52,126 nt of DNA. It comes from Sinorhizobium americanum (GTDB lineage Bacteria > Pseudomonadota > Alphaproteobacteria > Rhizobiales > Rhizobiaceae). The stretch's first letter is position 1. Each line of letters opens with the position of its first letter. The stretch spans positions 684 through 52,809 of the forward strand of contig NZ_LNQC01000078.1 in assembly GCF_001651855.1 (NCBI RefSeq), given 5' to 3'. The notes below the pieces were generated by a model. The model worked only from the letters and a program-made list of their open reading frames with translations, was not told the origin of the DNA and did no database searches. The position numbers were made by a program, and so were the translations under genes. This document shows positions 50,321 through 52,126 of the stretch, piece after piece.

Positions 50321-50717
50321 TTGGCCCATTTGCCACGAGGCGAAGGCCGGCGAGCCAGGCCGGCAAGAGTTCGAGGACTGCCCTGCAGGGTCGCGCCCCA
50401 CCTCTAGCAATGATGGGAACGACAACGGCTTGCGGCGCCGCAACGAGGAGGACCAATGCGTCCGGGTCGTGGACAGATGCGAGAACCGCGGCGAGTATAA
50501 CCGCCTCTATGGTGACGAGGACGCCAACCAGCGTAACGGCGTGACCGTAAGGTCCATCAGCGGCAACAGCGACCATTTCGGGAATCGCGACAATCGCTAC
50601 AACGGCTGCAAGGTGCAGGTAACTTCCCCCCGTCCGCGGCGCGCAAATCCCTGGTTCTTCGATATTCCCAACGACAAGGGCGTCGAAGAGCGCTTCTGGT
50701 TCAATCTACGCACCTAG
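50124..50717 (+). CDS. Secreted Cys-rich protein, possible TrbM-like conjugation protein
   Basis: 197 residues with signal peptide MKHLLYAAAGLAALTFAPTGA. The mature N-terminus WGCQVLLCAASQNPSWQG, then YCVPPMKRLIAAM, resembles the C-x3-LC...NP...C-x-P-x3-RL pattern of TrbM/KikA-type conjugation proteins, although this is only a remembered similarity. Further cysteines (CPAGS, CVRVVDRCENR) point to disulfide bonding in the periplasm. The middle is hydrophilic and Asn/Asp/Arg rich. It overlaps the doubtful end of the previous gene and is followed by another exported or membrane-anchored protein. Position beside the T4SS supports a transfer-related role. Confidence 0.55.
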   Translation: MKHLLYAAAGLAALTFAPTGAKTEDAPWGCQVLLCAASQNPSWQGVPYCVPPMKRLIAAMAKPGFDWPICHEAKAGEPGRQEFEDCPAGSRPTSSNDGNDNGLRRRNEEDQCVRVVDRCENRGEYNRLYGDEDANQRNGVTVRSISGNSDHFGNRDNRYNGCKVQVTSPRPRRANPWFFDIPNDKGVEERFWFNLRT

Positions 50718-50739
50718 CCTTGCCTAAGAGGAAGAATCT

Positions 50740-51165
50740 ATGCACCAGAACGCCATAATCGCGATCGCAGCCACCCTCGGTATAGCGGCTGGCGCCGGCG
50801 GCACCTACATTGCAACCTCCGAGCCGAAAGTTGAAGCTCAGGCCATCTCGAGACCAGAACTGGTTGCGGCTATCTCCGCTGATCCATCTCTTTGCCCTGC
50901 ACCTGAGCCTGTGGCTCAGACCGCGACACCCGCGGAACCGGAACTTGCTATCCCACCCGTTCACGACGCTATTGCAGCCTTCCGGAAGGCCAAGCCAAGT
51001 TTCCCTTCTGCAACGTTAACCCTGGGCCAGTGTGACAAGAACACTATGGGCCCAGGAGTATCTTGCGCGGTCCAAATCACTTGGAAACCAGGCCGTGAAG
51101 CACAGCCGGGCGTAGTAGGGTTTGCTAAATCGCCGGCCGGATGGCAGGCGATGCACTATTACTGA
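50740..51165 (+). CDS. Hypothetical protein with N-terminal membrane anchor
   Basis: 141 residues. A single hydrophobic segment (IIAIAATLGIAAGAGGTYIA, about 5-24) anchors it, followed by a proline/alanine-rich linker (CPAPEPVAQTATPAEPEL) and a small C-terminal domain with two cysteines (LGQCDKNTMGPGVSCAV) ending in KSPAGWQAMHYY. I do not recognise the family. GAGGAAG precedes the ATG. It is the last plus-strand gene and is followed by a terminator. Confidence 0.6.
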   Translation: MHQNAIIAIAATLGIAAGAGGTYIATSEPKVEAQAISRPELVAAISADPSLCPAPEPVAQTATPAEPELAIPPVHDAIAAFRKAKPSFPSATLTLGQCDKNTMGPGVSCAVQITWKPGREAQPGVVGFAKSPAGWQAMHYY

Positions 51166-51186
51166 TCTACCATTGAACACAAGACA

Positions 51187-51208
51187 AAGCCCGCGATCTG
51201 CGGGTTTT
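51187..51208. terminator. Terminator between convergent genes
   Basis: CCCGC (51190-51194), loop GATCT, GCGGG (51200-51204), TTTT, with AAA on the other side. It can serve both the gene ending at 51165 and the minus-strand gene ending at 51217. Confidence 0.7.
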
Positions 51209-51216
51209 GGTTTACC

Positions 51217-51546
51217 TCACAGATCGACCACAAGCATTACAGCGGCCATCTCTTCGTCCTTTAACGCACCCCGCGTCGCGAACAGGTAAGCTGCCATGTA
51301 GGTTAGCTTCAGCTTTGACTCCCGATCGTCGCGCGGTTGGTGTTCGACGATCCTTAGCCTGGCGGCCTCTTCCCCTTTCGTCACCTCGAGCAGAGCATTT
51401 GCGTAGACCACGTTGCTCACACCGCCAGCCGCGCGGCGTTCATCCCATTCGCGCACCGCATCAGAAGTCGCCGATAGCGCCGCTATATGCCGCTCCATCA
51501 TCGCCTCCAACGACACCGCGGCTTCCATTCCAAAATCTTCTGTCAT
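51217..51546 (-). CDS. Hypothetical small acidic protein
   Basis: 109 residues, helical and charged, beginning MTEDFGMEAAVSLEAMMERH and ending EEMAAVMLVVDL. I do not recognise it. GAGGG precedes ATG 51546; a frame to 51744 has no protein-like character. It reads away from the repeat-rich region and toward the terminator. A strong hairpin (51604-51622) lies in its leader. Confidence 0.5.
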   Translation of the reverse strand: MTEDFGMEAAVSLEAMMERHIAALSATSDAVREWDERRAAGGVSNVVYANALLEVTKGEEAARLRIVEHQPRDDRESKLKLTYMAAYLFATRGALKDEEMAAVMLVVDL

Positions 51547-51603
51547 CGCACCCTCAATCCCAGGCTCCGCGCTAATTCCCGAACCTTCCAAATCGAAGGG
51601 AGG

Positions 51604-51622
51604 GCAGGAGCCCCGCTCCTGC
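51604..51622. repeat. GC-rich hairpin upstream of the small acidic protein gene
   Basis: GCAGGAGC (51604-51611), loop CCC, GCTCCTGC (51615-51622): an 8-bp perfect stem extendable with a two-base bulge to GGGA/TCCC. It lies in the leader of the minus-strand gene at 51546. Confidence 0.5.
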
Positions 51623-51894
51623 TCCCGAGCTCGTGCGGAACAGCGGAAGAGAGGGGGACAAGCGCTAAACCGGAGGGGGATCACCCACCCGCGGGGCCGA
51701 GTCGGCGCAGCCGTCCGGTGCTGCAGGCCATCGGGCCGAAGCATGGGGAGACCGGTTTAGTGCTTGTGGGGGAGAGAGGGCAGGGCTCTTTCTTCCCCTC
51801 TCAGTGAGTTGAATATATGTGGCCTTCGGCCGTTATTTCGCAATACGGAGAGGTAGTTTTCTCTCTCTCAACATAGGGCGATCGTACCGAGCTA

Positions 51895-52046
51895 ATGGGC
51901 TTGCCTCAATGACAGACGGTTCCCCCGATTTTGCCGCGAGCGACAAAATCGGCTCCCCCATCTGCCCTTCGGGCCGCTTAGCGCGATTATTGACCCAAGC
52001 CCATCACCTCGGGGCTCAGCCTCTGTTTTCAATCAGAGGAGCTGAG
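51895..52046. repeat. Nested inverted repeats, possible transfer-origin or recombination region
   Basis: Outer pair ATGGGCTTG (51895-51903)/CAAGCCCAT (51996-52004), inner pair CCGATTTTG (51925-51933)/CAAAATCGG (51944-51952), and a third stem CTCAGCCTCTG (52015-52025)/CAGAGGAGCTGAG (52034-52046) with an AG bulge. All stems are perfect or nearly so. There is no protein-coding frame. From 51547 to the window end (580 bases) nothing but these structures, the hairpin at 51604 and the 52098 palindrome is seen. Use as oriT is a guess. Confidence 0.45.
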
Positions 52047-52097
52047 TACGCATCCGAGGAGGGCCGCCTTGCTGAGAAGTGAGGCGAACTGGATGTT

Positions 52098-52125
52098 CTG
52101 TCTATATGGACGTCAATATAGACAG
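52098..52125. promoter_or_regulatory. 28-bp near-perfect palindrome, possible resolvase site I
   Basis: CTGTCTATAT (52098-52107) and ATATAGACAG (52116-52125) flank GGACGTCA. 13 of 14 base pairs match. The 28-bp length and TGTC ends resemble the crossover site of serine resolvases. The window ends one base later. Confidence 0.45.
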
Positions 52126-52126
52126 T

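Noticed and set aside
1..52126. CRISPR array, tRNA or rRNA genes
   Set aside because: No regularly spaced repeats, no cloverleaf or CCA-type ends, and no ribosomal sequence were recognised on reading both strands.

Overview
The window looks like accessory DNA, probably part of a plasmid, from an alphaproteobacterium of the Rhizobiales (Agrobacterium/Rhizobium-like). The grounds are the GC-rich codon use, the density of ABC sugar and sugar-acid transport operons, LysR/IclR/DeoR/MocR regulators beside catabolic genes, and a complete VirB/VirD4-type type IV secretion system (T4SS). No rRNA, tRNA, replication gene or relaxase was seen, so the plasmid assignment is inference.

Layout. (1) 1-711: a decayed IS1182-like transposase remnant, then a regulatory site. 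(2) 712-15235, plus strand: a sugar or sugar-acid catabolic block. It holds an aldose 1-epimerase, an IclR regulator fused to an SMP-30/lactonase-like domain, an enolase-superfamily dehydratase, an extended SDR, an RraA-like protein, two small alpha/beta-fold proteins, an alpha-ketoglutaric semialdehyde dehydrogenase-like ALDH and a shikimate dehydrogenase-like protein. A polar-amino-acid-type ABC transporter follows, with three substrate-binding proteins but one permease pair and one ATPase, and an LDH2-family oxidoreductase lies inside that run. A recurrent TCTCA-N5-TGRG motif precedes four of its transcription units. (3) 15400-16969: a LysR regulator divergent from a SnoaL-like protein. (4) 16989-26214: a TetR pseudogene, a DeoR regulator and a polyol operon on the minus strand (ADP-dependent sugar kinase, binding protein, two permeases, ATPase, galactitol-dehydrogenase-like SDR), with a divergent putative class I aldolase. 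(5) 26452-34346: an AceE-like thiamine-diphosphate E1, an iron-sulfur flavin reductase and a MOSC protein in one operon, then a MocR regulator divergent from a Cys/Met-metabolism PLP enzyme and a DapA-like lyase. Candidate MocR boxes lie before both arms. (6) 34553-47718, minus strand: VirB1, B2, B3, B4, a second lytic transglycosylase, B5, a lipoprotein, B6, B8, B9, B10, B11, VirD4 and a 50-residue Fis-type HTH protein, tightly packed with many overlaps. (7) 47878-51546: exported accessory proteins, including three consecutive degenerate nuclease-fold (SNase-like) proteins. (8) 51547-52126: a gene-free, inverted-repeat-rich end with a 28-bp near-perfect palindrome.

How the parts fit. Block 2 is consistent with non-phosphorylative oxidation of a sugar to alpha-ketoglutarate. 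Block 4 fits polyol uptake, oxidation to a ketose, phosphorylation by an unusual ADP-dependent kinase and aldol cleavage. Blocks 6-8 look like the mating-pair-formation end of a conjugative element, with the transfer-DNA processing genes presumably outside the window.
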